Part shown: in pieces, positions 9,096 to 18,595 of the stretch
Position numbering within the stretch: position 1 is the first letter of the stretch
Layout of the letters: every line of letters starts with the position of its first letter
NCBI RefSeq assembly: GCF_010119385.1
Contig: NZ_VFIE01000018.1
Location: forward strand, 120,484 to 184,483
DNA from: Nesterenkonia haasae
GTDB lineage: Bacteria > Actinomycetota > Actinomycetes > Actinomycetales > Micrococcaceae
Direction of reading: 5' to 3'
DNA: 64,000 nucleotides
The notes under the pieces: generated by a model
What the model saw: only the letters and a program-made list of their open reading frames with translations
Told to the model about the DNA's origin: nothing
Database searches by the model: none
Made by a program: the position numbers and the translations under genes

Positions 9096-10379
9096 ATGAA
9101 TTATCAGGAGCCAACTGCCAAAGACCGACCCCCGCTGGCCGCGCTGCCTACGAGTTCCCAAGAGACCAGCGAAGACACGCCGTGGCCGCTGAGCCACTTC
9201 TCAGGGAAGCTCAGGGCTCATATCGACCGGGTCAACCCGACCTGGGTCGAAGGCCAACTGGTCGAGTTCAACGTGCGCAACGGTACGGCCTGGATGACAC
9301 TTCGGGATTTGGAGCAGGAAGTCTCTTTCCAAGCCGTCGCCTGGCGAAACGTGGCAAGCGGCCTGGCAGGCAAAGGACTAGAGCCCGGCTCCCGCGTGGT
9401 TGCACTGGTCAAGCCCTCACTGTGGGAGAAGTCCGGGCGACTCTCCCTGGTGACGCAGCGAATGGAACCGGTGGGGCTTGGAGACCTGCTGGCCCGGATC
9501 GAGCGTATGAAGCAGCAACTGGCCGCAGAAGGCCTGTTCAGTCCCGCCCTGAAGAAGCCGTTGCCGGTGCTGCCGCGGAGCATCGGTCTGATCACTGGCC
9601 GAAACTCTGATGCCAAGAAAGATATTCTGCGCAATGTCAGCGCTCGATGGGCTGCCGCGCAGTTTGAGATCAGAGAGGTCGCCACTCAGGGACCGATGGC
9701 TCCGATTGAAGTGGCAGCTGCCCTGGAGCAGCTGGACGCCCTGGAGCATGTTGACGTGATTGTGATCGCCCGGGGCGGAGGTGCACTGGAAGAGGTCATT
9801 TTGCCCTTCTCAGATGAACGGTTGGTTCGCGCAGTCGCAGCCGCTCAAACACCGGTCGTCTCAGCTATTGGCCATGAAGCGGACCGGCCCCTGTTGGATG
9901 AGGTCGCCGACGTACGTGCCTCGACGCCGACCGGTTCTGCGAAACTCCTGGTACCTGAGGAGGCTCTGGAACGCGAAAACATCGGGCTCGCCCGCACCAG
10001 GATGTCCCAGGGACTGGAGCGAATGCTCTCCGGTGAGACCGAATGGCTCCAAGCGGTGCGGTCGCGGCCCGTGCTCGCCCACCCGGAGGCCATGATCCAG
10101 GTGCGCGCGGAGGATCTTCTGCGGCTGCGGCGACGTGCTCTGATGTCTGCTCAGACCACGGTCGATCGGACACGAGACTGGGTACTGGCGACCCGTGCCC
10201 AGGTCACTGCACTCTCACCACAGTCCACCCTGGACCGCGGCTATGCAGTGGTGCACCATCAACGGCGGATTGTGCGTCACGCCGGAGAGCTCCAGCCCGG
10301 GGCCGAGGTTCACGTGAAGGTAGCTTCCGGGGAATTCACCGCCGACGTCACCACAACGACAGAGGAGAAAAACCAATGA
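9096..10379 (+). CDS. xseA: Exodeoxyribonuclease VII large subunit
   Basis: Catalytic subunit of exonuclease VII, which degrades single-stranded DNA into oligonucleotides. The N-terminal OB-fold is seen near residues 30-125 ([19 protein letters not shown]), followed by the catalytic core with [29 protein letters not shown] and [16 protein letters not shown], and a C-terminal helical part ending with [10 protein letters not shown]. 427 residues, normal for the family. No ribosome binding site precedes ATG 9096; a TAGTCT stands nine bases upstream, so a leaderless or near-leaderless message is likely. The stop overlaps the xseB start as ATGA. Confidence 0.96.
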   Translation: MNYQEPTAKDRPPLAALPTSSQETSEDTPWPLSHFSGKLRAHIDRVNPTWVEGQLVEFNVRNGTAWMTLRDLEQEVSFQAVAWRNVASGLAGKGLEPGSRVVALVKPSLWEKSGRLSLVTQRMEPVGLGDLLARIERMKQQLAAEGLFSPALKKPLPVLPRSIGLITGRNSDAKKDILRNVSARWAAAQFEIREVATQGPMAPIEVAAALEQLDALEHVDVIVIARGGGALEEVILPFSDERLVRAVAAAQTPVVSAIGHEADRPLLDEVADVRASTPTGSAKLLVPEEALERENIGLARTRMSQGLERMLSGETEWLQAVRSRPVLAHPEAMIQVRAEDLLRLRRRALMSAQTTVDRTRDWVLATRAQVTALSPQSTLDRGYAVVHHQRRIVRHAGELQPGAEVHVKVASGEFTADVTTTTEEKNQ

Positions 10380-10651
10380 GCGAGAATCAGTTCAGCACCG
10401 CCCGCACAGATGACATCGAGCAGATGTCCTATGAACAAGCGCGCGATGAACTCGCGGAAGTTGTGACCAAGTTGGAAACCGGCGGGGCCCCTCTGGAAGA
10501 GTCGCTGGCCCTATGGCAGCGCGGAGAAGCTCTGGCCGACCGCTGCGAACGATGGCTCGACGGAGCTTCTGCCCGGCTGCAGGAAGTGCGCGAGTCACTC
10601 AACGAGAAAGAGGCGGCAGCTTATGAGGAACGAGCCGCTGAGTCGCGATAG
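10376..10651 (+). CDS. xseB: Exodeoxyribonuclease VII small subunit
   Basis: Small subunit of exonuclease VII, 91 residues. The family signature is clear: [20 protein letters not shown] followed by [22 protein letters not shown]. Its ATG overlaps the xseA stop (ATGA), and AGAGGAG lies eight bases upstream, so the two are translationally coupled. The last 31 bases overlap the convergent aminotransferase gene. Confidence 0.96.
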   Translation: MSENQFSTARTDDIEQMSYEQARDELAEVVTKLETGGAPLEESLALWQRGEALADRCERWLDGASARLQEVRESLNEKEAAAYEERAAESR

Positions 10652-11904
10652 TCTGCGAGGAAATCGGCGATCTCAGCAATCGCGACCTCGAGATCTTCGA
10701 CGTGCGGCAGCGTCACCACGCGCAAATGCTGGGTGTCGTCCCAGTTGAAAGCGCGTCCATGGGACAAAAGGATCTTCTTTTGGCGCAGCAGCTCGATGAC
10801 GAAAGCCTCGTCGTCGTCTATCGGATAGATCTCCGGATCCAAACGCGGGAAGAGGTACAGGGCCCCGTCTGACTTCTCCACCGTGATCCCCTCAATCTCT
10901 GAGAGCAGGCGGTGTGCCGTCCGGGACTGTTCGTAGAGTCTGCCTTTGGGCAGAATCAGCTCCTCAATGGACTGGTATCCGCCTAAAGCAGCCTGGATGG
11001 CGTGTTGGGCGGGAACATTGGCGCACATTCGCATGTTCATCAGAAGGTTCAGACCTTCGATGTAGTTCTTGGCCCGGTGTTTGGGCCCGGAGAGATAGAT
11101 CCAGCCGGATCTGAACCCGGCCACACGCCAGGTTTTGGACAATCCGGAGAACGTGATGGTGAGAACATCATCGCTCAGTGTGGCCGCGTTGATCATCTCC
11201 ACGCCGTCGAAGGTGATCTTCTCGTAGATCTCATCGGCTAAGAGCATCAGATTGTGCCGACGGCAGATATCCACCATCGCCTCAAGGATCTCCCGCGGAT
11301 ACACCGCCCCCGTCGGGTTATTGGGGTTGATCAGGACCAGAGCCTTCGTCCGCTCCGTCACCTTAGACTCGATCTCTTCCGGGTCCGGCCACCACCGATT
11401 GCTCTCATCACACATATAGTGCACAGGGTGGCCACCGGCGAGTTTAGTGGCGCCGGTCCATAGCGGGTAGTCCGGAGCAGGGATGAGAATCTCGTCTTGG
11501 GGTGCGATCATGGCGGTGAGCACCATCGAGATCAATTCCGAGACCCCGTTGCCCAACCACACTTCATCCGGCGAGGCCTCCCGGAGCCCCCGTGCCTGGT
11601 AGTACTGAGCCACAGCCACACGGGCAGAATAGACACCTTGTGAGTCGGAGTACCCCTGGGCGGTGGGCAACGTCTTGATCATGTGCTGCAGAATCTGTTC
11701 CGGAGCCTCAAATCCGAAGGGTGCGGGATTACCGATGTTCAGTCGGGTGATGCGGTGCCCAGCCCGTTCCAGCCGTGCGGCCTCCTGCGCGATCGGCCCC
11801 CGAACGTCATAGCGGACCTCGGCAAGTTTGGGCGACTGGAGAAACTCCTCGGAAAAGTTCTGCATCCCTTCATCATGCACCAAAAACTCCGAGTTCGGTG
11901 GCAT
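10621..11904 (-). CDS. AlaA-like PLP aminotransferase, copy 1
   Basis: Class I/II aminotransferase of 427 residues, closest in pattern to actinobacterial alanine/aspartate aminotransferases (AlaA type). The PLP lysine is in [16 protein letters not shown]; other fold I marks are [22 protein letters not shown] and [12 protein letters not shown]. Start ATG 11904 is preceded by GAGGG six bases upstream; an internal ATG at 11865 is a shorter alternative. The gene immediately downstream of its paralogue (11921-13183) is separated by only 16 bp, so the pair is a tandem duplication in one operon. Which substrate each copy uses cannot be told. Confidence 0.9.
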   Translation of the reverse strand: MPPNSEFLVHDEGMQNFSEEFLQSPKLAEVRYDVRGPIAQEAARLERAGHRITRLNIGNPAPFGFEAPEQILQHMIKTLPTAQGYSDSQGVYSARVAVAQYYQARGLREASPDEVWLGNGVSELISMVLTAMIAPQDEILIPAPDYPLWTGATKLAGGHPVHYMCDESNRWWPDPEEIESKVTERTKALVLINPNNPTGAVYPREILEAMVDICRRHNLMLLADEIYEKITFDGVEMINAATLSDDVLTITFSGLSKTWRVAGFRSGWIYLSGPKHRAKNYIEGLNLLMNMRMCANVPAQHAIQAALGGYQSIEELILPKGRLYEQSRTAHRLLSEIEGITVEKSDGALYLFPRLDPEIYPIDDDEAFVIELLRQKKILLSHGRAFNWDDTQHLRVVTLPHVEDLEVAIAEIADFLADYRDSAARSS

Positions 11905-11920
11905 CAATAACCCTCGGGCT

Positions 11921-13183
11921 TCAGCCGGTGATCGAGGTCACAGGTTGGGGTTTGGCGAACGCATCGCGGTACTGAGCGAGGAACGCAGCAATTCCGTCAA
12001 TGGCTTCTTCCAGCTCTTCCACGGCGGGCAATGCCACGAGACGGAAATGCTGGTCATCGATCCAGTTGAAGGCACGCCCATGAGACACGAGGATCTTCTG
12101 CTGACGCAGCAGCTCCATCACAAAAGCCTCGTCGCTTTCTATCGGATAGATTTCCGGGTCCAAACGCGGGAACAAGTACATGGCGCCGTCCATCTGACAG
12201 ACATCCACGCCCTCGATTTCTGAGAGCAGCTTATAGGCTACGCTGCGCTGCTCGTAGAGCCGACCGCCAGGGTTGATGAGCTCTACGATGGACTGGTATC
12301 CACCAAGGGCGGTCTGCACTGCGTGCTGGCCCGGAACGTTGGGACACATGCGCAGATTCGACATCAGCTGCAGGCCTTCCAAGTAGCTCTTGGCCCGGTG
12401 TTTGGGTCCGGAGATATACATCCACCCTGACCGGTATCCTGCAACGCGCCAGGTCTTTGAAAGCCCGGAGTAAGTGATGGTGAAGACATCGTCACTGAGT
12501 GTGGCCGCATTGATCATCTCCGCGCCGTCATAGGTGATCTTTTCGTAGATCTCGTCAGCCAACAGCATCAGATTGTGCCGACGGCAAATGTCCACCATCG
12601 CCTCAAGGATCTCCCGCGGATACACCGCCCCCGTAGGGTTGTTCGGATTGATGATCACCAGTGCTTTGGTGCGATCGGTCACCTTCGCCTCGATCTCCTC
12701 CGGATCCGGCCACCAGTTGTTCTCTTCGTCGCAGATGTAGTGAACCGGAATGCCCTGGTAGAGCGCGGTCAGGCCTGTCCACAAAGGGTAGTCAGGCGTT
12801 GGAATCAGAATTTCGTCACCGGGGTTGATCAGTGCTTGCAAGGTGATGGTGATGAGCTCGGAGACCCCGTTGCCGAGGTAGACGTCGTCCACATGGGCGT
12901 CCCGCATGCCCTTGGTCTGGTAGTACTGAGCCACCGCAGTCCGAGCTGAGTAGATGCCCGCAGAATCAGAGTAGCCCTGCGCAGTCGGAAGGTGCTTGAT
13001 CATGTCCATCATGATCGAATCCGGTGCCTCGAACCCGAAAGGCGCCATGTTTCCGATGTTCAGCTTGGTAATGCGATGTCCAGCCCGCTCAAGGCGGGCG
13101 GCCTCCACCGCGATGGGCCCGCGCACGTCGTAACGGACATTGCGCAACTTATTCGCCTGGGTGAAATCCTGAAACTCCTCCAT
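11921..13183 (-). CDS. AlaA-like PLP aminotransferase, copy 2
   Basis: Second copy, 420 residues, with the same fold I marks: [38 protein letters not shown] and the PLP lysine in [16 protein letters not shown]. Start taken at 13183, with GAGG twelve bases upstream; a GTG at 13201 would add six residues. The middle of the protein is almost identical to copy 1, including 44 identical bases (12591..12634 versus 11270..11313), while the N-terminal region and the tail differ more. This is first in the operon. It probably makes or uses alanine or glutamate with pyruvate or 2-oxoglutarate; specificity is inference. Confidence 0.9.
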   Translation of the reverse strand: MEEFQDFTQANKLRNVRYDVRGPIAVEAARLERAGHRITKLNIGNMAPFGFEAPDSIMMDMIKHLPTAQGYSDSAGIYSARTAVAQYYQTKGMRDAHVDDVYLGNGVSELITITLQALINPGDEILIPTPDYPLWTGLTALYQGIPVHYICDEENNWWPDPEEIEAKVTDRTKALVIINPNNPTGAVYPREILEAMVDICRRHNLMLLADEIYEKITYDGAEMINAATLSDDVFTITYSGLSKTWRVAGYRSGWMYISGPKHRAKSYLEGLQLMSNLRMCPNVPGQHAVQTALGGYQSIVELINPGGRLYEQRSVAYKLLSEIEGVDVCQMDGAMYLFPRLDPEIYPIESDEAFVMELLRQQKILVSHGRAFNWIDDQHFRLVALPAVEELEEAIDGIAAFLAQYRDAFAKPQPVTSITG

Positions 13184-13236
13184 GATGAGATTCTGCCTCA
13201 CATTGTCAACAATCCGCGAATTTCACGCGGCGCAGC

Positions 13237-14307
13237 TCATCCCCAGTCCTCGGGTTCGGCGAGAAGACCCTCTTCAACCAGCCAATAGGTCGCAGCATCC
13301 TCAGGATCGAGAGCGTCATCCCCGTAGATGAGGCGGCGGATTGTCAGCAGTGCCTCATCGTCGAGAGCCGCAGATATCTCCTCCACCACGGCCGGAACCT
13401 CGTCAGCCACTCGTAGAGAGACGATGGGCGCGTACTGATCCTCGGGTAGGGCTCGTCTGACGTCCTCCAGACTGACCAATGCGTGGTCAGCAGCCCCTGG
13501 ATGCGACGCAGTGAACAGCGCAGCATCGATCTCGGCGGTGATCAGAAGTTCGACAAGTGTGTCTTCGTCAGTCCTGCGCAAGTCCTCGGGGACGCATGCA
13601 TACGTTTCGTCCAAGAGATCTTCAACATCTGGGAGCTCAGTCGAGACCCCGAAAACCAGATCCCCACAGTCCGCGGCCAGAGTGTCGAAGTCGGTGTCCT
13701 CCCCACCGTCGACGCCATATGTTTCAGCGGTGACGCTGGTGATGTGCACCCCGCTGCGCAGCACAGCGGCGGTCGGCTCGAAGAGCTCCGCCTCAGTGAG
13801 CTGGGCTTCCACAAGTCTTACGAGGTCCTCCGGTGCTGCTGCCGGGCCCAGGCCATTCTCCGGTTCGGGGGCCGTCAGCTCGGCGTAGCCATCTGGGTCC
13901 AGCGTTTCCGCCAGAGGCATAGTGCGTGCAATCACTATCTCGTACCGATCGTCTACGTCCTCGCCACCGGCTTCCTCAGTTTCAGAGGCTTCTTCCGTGC
14001 CGGTATGAGCAAGCTCAGCCGCGAGACCAACCGCCGTTTGGCCGTCCTCTTCGACCACGATGGTGGGAGCCTCGTGAGAGTTCAGTGCCATCGCATACAC
14101 CTGAGCAATAGTGCGATCGAGAGGATCACTGCCCACAGCGAGGTGCCACGCCCTCTCAATGTCTTCCCCGGTGGGTTCAGGAGCAGGTTGCGGAGGGTCT
14201 GAGCAGCTGGACAGAAGCAACCCGAGAGCCAAGGCGCAAGCCCCGAAAGGCGCTGCGGAAAACGGCATGCGCGCAGGCATGATGGGATCCCTGCGCTGAA
14301 AAGTCAT
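13237..14307 (-). CDS. Acidic solute-binding lipoprotein (OpuAC-like)
   Basis: Predicted lipoprotein of 356 residues with a signal peptide ending in the lipobox LLLSSC near residue 35. The body resembles the glycine betaine/choline binding protein fold: two lobes with CGDLVFGVSTELPDVE, YACVPEDL, AEIDAALFTASHPGAADH and LPEDQYAPIVSL. It is unusually acidic, with inserts such as ETEEAGGEDVDD. No permease or ATPase gene is next to it, so it is an orphan binding protein or a sensor component. ATG 14307 stands seven bases after TAGAAT (leaderless); ATG 14280, with AGGGA upstream, is the alternative. Divergent from the TPR gene. Confidence 0.75.
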   Translation of the reverse strand: MTFQRRDPIMPARMPFSAAPFGACALALGLLLSSCSDPPQPAPEPTGEDIERAWHLAVGSDPLDRTIAQVYAMALNSHEAPTIVVEEDGQTAVGLAAELAHTGTEEASETEEAGGEDVDDRYEIVIARTMPLAETLDPDGYAELTAPEPENGLGPAAAPEDLVRLVEAQLTEAELFEPTAAVLRSGVHITSVTAETYGVDGGEDTDFDTLAADCGDLVFGVSTELPDVEDLLDETYACVPEDLRRTDEDTLVELLITAEIDAALFTASHPGAADHALVSLEDVRRALPEDQYAPIVSLRVADEVPAVVEEISAALDDEALLTIRRLIYGDDALDPEDAATYWLVEEGLLAEPEDWG

Positions 14308-14314
14308 GGGCGAC

Positions 14315-14320
14315 ATTCTA
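14315..14320 (-). promoter_or_regulatory. Candidate -10 element of the binding lipoprotein gene
   Basis: TAGAAT seven bases before ATG 14307. It faces the TATCCT of the divergent TPR gene across a 46-bp intergenic stretch, so the two promoters must overlap. Confidence 0.5.
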
Positions 14321-14340
14321 CGTGGAGGGTGCGACGGGTT

Positions 14341-14346
14341 TATCCT
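14341..14346 (+). promoter_or_regulatory. Candidate -10 element of the TPR gene
   Basis: TATCCT seven bases before ATG 14354; no other start signal nearby. Confidence 0.5.
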
Positions 14347-14353
14347 GGGAAAG

Positions 14354-16144
14354 ATGAGAGGCGAATCTGTTGACCTGCCTGTCGAGATTCCCGGCTCGGC
14401 TCCGCTGACCACGCGCCTGCACTCTTTACTGCAGCACCCGACATCGGTGCATGAGGAGGCGCAGACGGCCCGCGGTTGGGTAGATCTGGCTTATGAAGCG
14501 GCCTACGGGGAACGCTACGCCGCGGCCGCTGAAGCTGCCGAACGTGGATTGAATGCGCCCGGGGCGACTGACCCGGAGAACAGACTGATGTTGCTGCGGA
14601 TCCTGTCCGGGGTGCATGAGATGCGCGGTGAGTCGGCGCTCTCCGCGCCCTTCCTCAATGAGCGGATCGAACTGTTGCGCCAACTTGGACGCACTCGTCA
14701 GGCCGAGGTCGAGGCCCAACTCGGTACCATGCTGCTCCGTGAGCCCGATCGTGTCGAAGCTGAAATTCTCCGGCGCATGGCAGAGGAACTTGACGATGGA
14801 ACCGGCCCTAGCGTGCACCGTGCCGATGTGCTCTCCTCGTTGGCGGTGCGCAGCCTCCACGATGAAGGGCCCGAAGCGGCACTGAACCTCATCTCCGAAG
14901 CCTGCGAGATCCTCGAGACTCTCGATCGGCCCCAAGCTCTGGCAGGGGCGCGCATGTTCTTGGCTCATGCCCAGCTGCTCTCCGATGACCCAGAGGCAGC
15001 GCTGGCCACCGCGGACCAGGTCCTCTCCGCGCCCGCCAATCGCGCTGTGCGGGGCGCCATGGCCATGCTCCGCGCCACGGTGCACCATCAGGCAGAGCGG
15101 CCCACTGAGGCCGTCGCGGACGCTATGACCTCAGTGGAGCTCTACTCAGCCTGCGGGGTTCGGAAGGGCGCAGCTTCAGCTGCGGCACTCCTGGCAGGGA
15201 TTTCTTCCAGTCTCAATGAGGCTGAGACAGCTGTGCTGGCTTGGCGGGTAGCGGTCCAGCAGGCTGAACTCGGTGAATTCTCTGAGTCCCGAATGCTCTC
15301 ACTGGCCCTGGGGCAGCAGCTCCTGGACATGGACGACTACGCCGAGGCGGAGAAAGTCCTCGAAGCCCTCTCCCTGCGTCTCACCGGAGGCGAAAGCGAC
15401 TTTTCAACAAGAGGTCGAGCCCTGATGGGGCTTGGCCACGCAGTCACCCAGCAGAAGCGGCCGCTGGAAGCCATGTCTCACTGGGAGGAAGCCGCAGCTC
15501 AGTTCATCTCCGCCGAGGAGGTTGACGAGGCTGCTCGGGCACACCTCGCTGCTGGTGCCCTTGCCGCCTCACTGGACCGCGTGGAGGCCGCACGAAAACA
15601 CTATGAGCAGGGTCTTGCACTCGCCGATCAGGGCGAGGACACCGACCCTCTGATGCTGCTGCAGGCCCTGCACTCACTGGGGCATCTATTGTGCCGCCAT
15701 GAAGAGGAATCGGGTTTGATCTATCTCGATCGCGCTATGTCCATCGTCGATGAACATGGCACGGATTGGCAACGCGCCGATATTACCGACACCCGAGCAA
15801 GATCCCTGACAGCACTGGGACGCGGAAATGAAGCTGTGGCTGCGGCCCTCGAAGCGGCAGATATGTTCGCCGATTCAGGAGACGAGGAGGCTGCAGCCGA
15901 TGCGGAGATATTCGCTGCGACTGTGCTGATGCAAATGAAGCAGTCTCAGGAGGCAGAAACGCTGTTCCGCATGGCCGCAGAGTCCCGCGAGATCTCTGAC
16001 GCCCTGCTGGCAACCTCGTTGGAGGGGCGGGCTGAGGCGCTCACAGCTCTGGGAAGACACGACGAGGCCGCAGGTCTGACGGCCGATCTCGAGGCTCTCA
16101 AAGCACAGCTGGCCAATGAGGAAGATCTCCCGCAGTCGGAGTGA
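14354..16144 (+). CDS. Tetratricopeptide-repeat protein
   Basis: Soluble, alanine-rich protein of 596 residues made almost entirely of helical pairs with TPR spacing; examples are SDDPEAALATADQVLSAPAN, EAEKVLEALSLRL and LGRGNEAVAAALEAADMFAD. No catalytic domain or signal peptide is seen, so it is probably a scaffold or interaction protein. ATG 14354 is chosen because TATCCT lies seven bases upstream; an ATG at 14306 in frame overlaps the divergent lipoprotein start and is unlikely. The last 47 bases overlap the convergent phosphotransferase gene. Confidence 0.8.
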   Translation: MRGESVDLPVEIPGSAPLTTRLHSLLQHPTSVHEEAQTARGWVDLAYEAAYGERYAAAAEAAERGLNAPGATDPENRLMLLRILSGVHEMRGESALSAPFLNERIELLRQLGRTRQAEVEAQLGTMLLREPDRVEAEILRRMAEELDDGTGPSVHRADVLSSLAVRSLHDEGPEAALNLISEACEILETLDRPQALAGARMFLAHAQLLSDDPEAALATADQVLSAPANRAVRGAMAMLRATVHHQAERPTEAVADAMTSVELYSACGVRKGAASAAALLAGISSSLNEAETAVLAWRVAVQQAELGEFSESRMLSLALGQQLLDMDDYAEAEKVLEALSLRLTGGESDFSTRGRALMGLGHAVTQQKRPLEAMSHWEEAAAQFISAEEVDEAARAHLAAGALAASLDRVEAARKHYEQGLALADQGEDTDPLMLLQALHSLGHLLCRHEEESGLIYLDRAMSIVDEHGTDWQRADITDTRARSLTALGRGNEAVAAALEAADMFADSGDEEAAADAEIFAATVLMQMKQSQEAETLFRMAAESREISDALLATSLEGRAEALTALGRHDEAAGLTADLEALKAQLANEEDLPQSE

Positions 16145-17363
16145 GGCCCAAGAGCACCTCGGCGCAGCGCAGCCTGTGCTCGGCCTTGGACTCCCACCCA
16201 TTGCCGCGCACATCCCGTGCGCCTGAAACCAAGGACAGAGCTACTGAGGCCGCACGAATTCTGAGGCTCTCTGAGTCCACATCGGCGGCGAATGCTCGCG
16301 CGAAACGGTCGAAGGCCGTAGGGGCATGGATGTAGCGGGAGTCTACAGCTGGCAGCACCGCCAGGTGTCCGAGAAAGCACGCGAGGTCATCCACCCGGTA
16401 CCCCGGACCGAGCGAGTCCACATCAAGCAGGCAGGATATCTGCGACCCGTTCATCAGTAGGTTGGCCTCATAGAAATCTCCGTGGGTCGGCACCACCGGA
16501 CCGCGGTCAGTGACGGGGACACCCGCCAAGACCTCCTCTTCCAACCGACGTATTCTGCGTTCACACTGCGGCAGCGCGGAAACGGCCGCTGAGGCGTACG
16601 CCGGCAGCCGGTCGGTCCAGGCATCGCGTGCCGGTAGACCCATCACCTCGGCCGGCATCGCGTCCAGAAGCTCGATGAAGTCCGCTGGACGAACCACGGC
16701 GGCACCGTCGGCGAGAAACAACTCAGCCAGCGAAACTCCGCTGCCCTGTTCGAGGGCCATCACATCCCGGATTGGTTCGCAGATCGGGACGGGGGCTGGT
16801 ACCTGGGCATCCAACAGCATCCGGTGTCGATGTGCCAGGTCCTCGGCATGTCCTTCGCGAAGAACTTTGAGGTAGACACGGCGGCCGTCGGCGAAGTCAG
16901 CTGCGATCACTGCACGGCGGAGGGGTCGGTAACTGATGGTCTCCAGCGCGGTGAGTTCAGCACCTCCTCCCCACGTGGACACAACTCTCTCGGGATCGGT
17001 GGCGAGCTGGAGCCCGGGCAGCGATGGATCCATGGGATGCTGCCACAGCACCAACTGTCCCTGCTCTGATTCTGTGCGCAGGACCCCATCCACGTGATCA
17101 TTGATGCGCTCTGTGGTGACCCCGACATAAATGTCCTCATGAGCGGTGATCCGGTATATCCCGGTTGCCCCAGCGCCTGGGCGGTGCTGGACTGCCTCCA
17201 TGGTCACCTCCGCAGCGGGAAGACCTTCACCCAGGAACGCGTCCGTAATGAGGGGGTGGACGGCCTCAGACTGGAGATAGGCGAGCTGGTGAATCTCCCC
17301 CTCATCCCGCTTCTGTCCAGGATCTGCCCGCGACTCTGCGGACGAGTAGTTCAGCGACGACAT
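16098..17363 (-). CDS. Aminoglycoside-phosphotransferase-fold kinase
   Basis: Predicted kinase of 421 residues. The catalytic loop HGDFYEANLLM and the metal-binding CLLDVDSLGPGYRVDDLA are the Brenner and DFG-equivalent motifs of the APH family; VYLKVLREG supplies the ATP lysine. The first 110 residues (LAYLQSEAVHPLITDAFL, GIYRITAHEDIYVGVTT) look like the extra N-terminal module of maltokinase-like or sugar kinases, so a sugar or metabolite substrate is more likely than an antibiotic. ATG 17363 lies six bases after TACTCT (leaderless). Its substrate is unknown. Confidence 0.8.
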   Translation of the reverse strand: MSSLNYSSAESRADPGQKRDEGEIHQLAYLQSEAVHPLITDAFLGEGLPAAEVTMEAVQHRPGAGATGIYRITAHEDIYVGVTTERINDHVDGVLRTESEQGQLVLWQHPMDPSLPGLQLATDPERVVSTWGGGAELTALETISYRPLRRAVIAADFADGRRVYLKVLREGHAEDLAHRHRMLLDAQVPAPVPICEPIRDVMALEQGSGVSLAELFLADGAAVVRPADFIELLDAMPAEVMGLPARDAWTDRLPAYASAAVSALPQCERRIRRLEEEVLAGVPVTDRGPVVPTHGDFYEANLLMNGSQISCLLDVDSLGPGYRVDDLACFLGHLAVLPAVDSRYIHAPTAFDRFARAFAADVDSESLRIRAASVALSLVSGARDVRGNGWESKAEHRLRCAEVLLGLTPTAGDLPHWPAVL

Positions 17364-17369
17364 GGAGTG

Positions 17370-17375
17370 AGAGTA
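17370..17375 (-). promoter_or_regulatory. Candidate -10 element of the phosphotransferase gene
   Basis: TACTCT, six bases before ATG 17363. Confidence 0.45.
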
Positions 17376-17386
17376 CCGGAGGATGG

Positions 17387-18442
17387 CTAGGCGCGTCGGC
17401 GCTGCAGGACCTGGTCCAGGTTGATGGACTCCTGAGGACCTGAGCTTGGGGCCGGTTTCTCCGGGCTGGCCGCCGGCTGTTTGAGCTTCACATCACTGGA
17501 GCGCACCGGGTCCTGCTCCTCCAGAGGTTCCGGAGCAGGCCGTTCTGCCTTGGCCGCCACCATGTAGTGAGCGGCCGGAACTGTGCGCACGTCCCAGCTC
17601 TCACCTGAGGTGGAGGCCGGGTGCCCGACACTAGGCGTCTGATTGAAAATCGGAGTCGGTGAATCCGGCTGGCTGAAGAGCCGGTCCGCGCTGTCAGGGA
17701 GCCCATCGGCGTCGAAAGTCACGAGTGAGTCAGGGCCACCATTGCCTGCCGGATCTGCGCTGAGCGCGTCGAAAGGTCCACTGCGGCGGCCGTCGGCGGC
17801 AACCGCGGTTGAGGGCTGCTCCTGGGCATCTGTCTCTTCTGCAGCGGCGGGGGTATGGGGCTGCTGCCGCACCTGCGGATGAGGGTTCATAGCCTCACGC
17901 ATGGCTCGTTCCACGCGGTCTCTGCGCTGAGCACGACGCCTCCGCGCGGCCGTGACCTGCAAACTCACCAGAGCAGCCAGCAGGACTGTTGCGGAGACTC
18001 CGGGAACGGTCCAGGTCATGGCAGTGACGAAGGGAACAGCCAGCGCACTCCCGATGCCGATGAGGAGTGCCACCAGGCCGACTGCGGCCAGGATAGTACG
18101 GCCCCAGTGGATGCGGAAAGGCTGGGCTCCTGGGCTGCTCGCCTGCGTGTTCGGTCGTCCGGATTCCTTGGCGTCGATACTGCTCATCTGTGTCCCTCTG
18201 TTGTCACGTCCAGCGCTCCGCAGCCGGCCGCTGCGGTACGCACGCCTGCGCGCAGCCCTGGCCTGACGCGTCGTCATACCCCGGTGCTGCTGTTCAGACT
18301 GCTTCGGTAGCCGTTGAGCTCTCAGTATCAGCGCCGCCAGGAAGAGCCCGGCGACCAGAGGAATGAGCACTGATGAGTGAATGGGCAGGCTGGGGATCAT
18401 CTCAATAATCCCTGCCATCTGCGGCCAGAGGCCCAATGTCAT
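17387..18442 (-). CDS. Membrane protein of unknown function
   Basis: A 351-residue protein with no family I recognise. A first membrane segment (SSVLIPLVAGLFLAALI) is followed by a very basic stretch (RQARAARRRAYRSGRLR), then two further segments (TILAAVGLVALLIGIGSALAVP and GVSATVLLAALVSLQV), a second basic patch (RRRRAQRRDRVERAM), and a long disordered tail rich in Pro, Ser and Asp. Start at 18442 has AGGTGG eight bases upstream. ATG 18187 has a better AGGGA site six bases upstream and would give a 266-residue protein lacking the first helix; both forms are possible. Ends 23 bp before the phosphotransferase start region. Confidence 0.65.
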   Translation of the reverse strand: MTLGLWPQMAGIIEMIPSLPIHSSVLIPLVAGLFLAALILRAQRLPKQSEQQHRGMTTRQARAARRRAYRSGRLRSAGRDNRGTQMSSIDAKESGRPNTQASSPGAQPFRIHWGRTILAAVGLVALLIGIGSALAVPFVTAMTWTVPGVSATVLLAALVSLQVTAARRRRAQRRDRVERAMREAMNPHPQVRQQPHTPAAAEETDAQEQPSTAVAADGRRSGPFDALSADPAGNGGPDSLVTFDADGLPDSADRLFSQPDSPTPIFNQTPSVGHPASTSGESWDVRTVPAAHYMVAAKAERPAPEPLEEQDPVRSSDVKLKQPAASPEKPAPSSGPQESINLDQVLQRRRA

Positions 18443-18595
18443 GGAGGTGTCCACCTGCTTTGGGGTCTCATCAGTACAGCTCTGGAGCGACGGGGGTGTC
18501 GCTGATCTCCCAAGAGTATCGAAGGGATCACCATACCGACGACATATACACGAACCGCTGTGACAGTATGCCTGTCCGTCGGCAAGAATGGGGTC

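Noticed and set aside
8383-9099. 238-codon open frame on the plus strand before xseA
   Set aside because: Antisense to the membrane protein gene, which has a convincing anchor and helices; the plus-strand text has none.
16098-16144. Frameshift at the overlapping ends of the TPR and phosphotransferase genes
   Set aside because: Both proteins end with sensible sequences; the 47-base convergent overlap needs no frame disruption.
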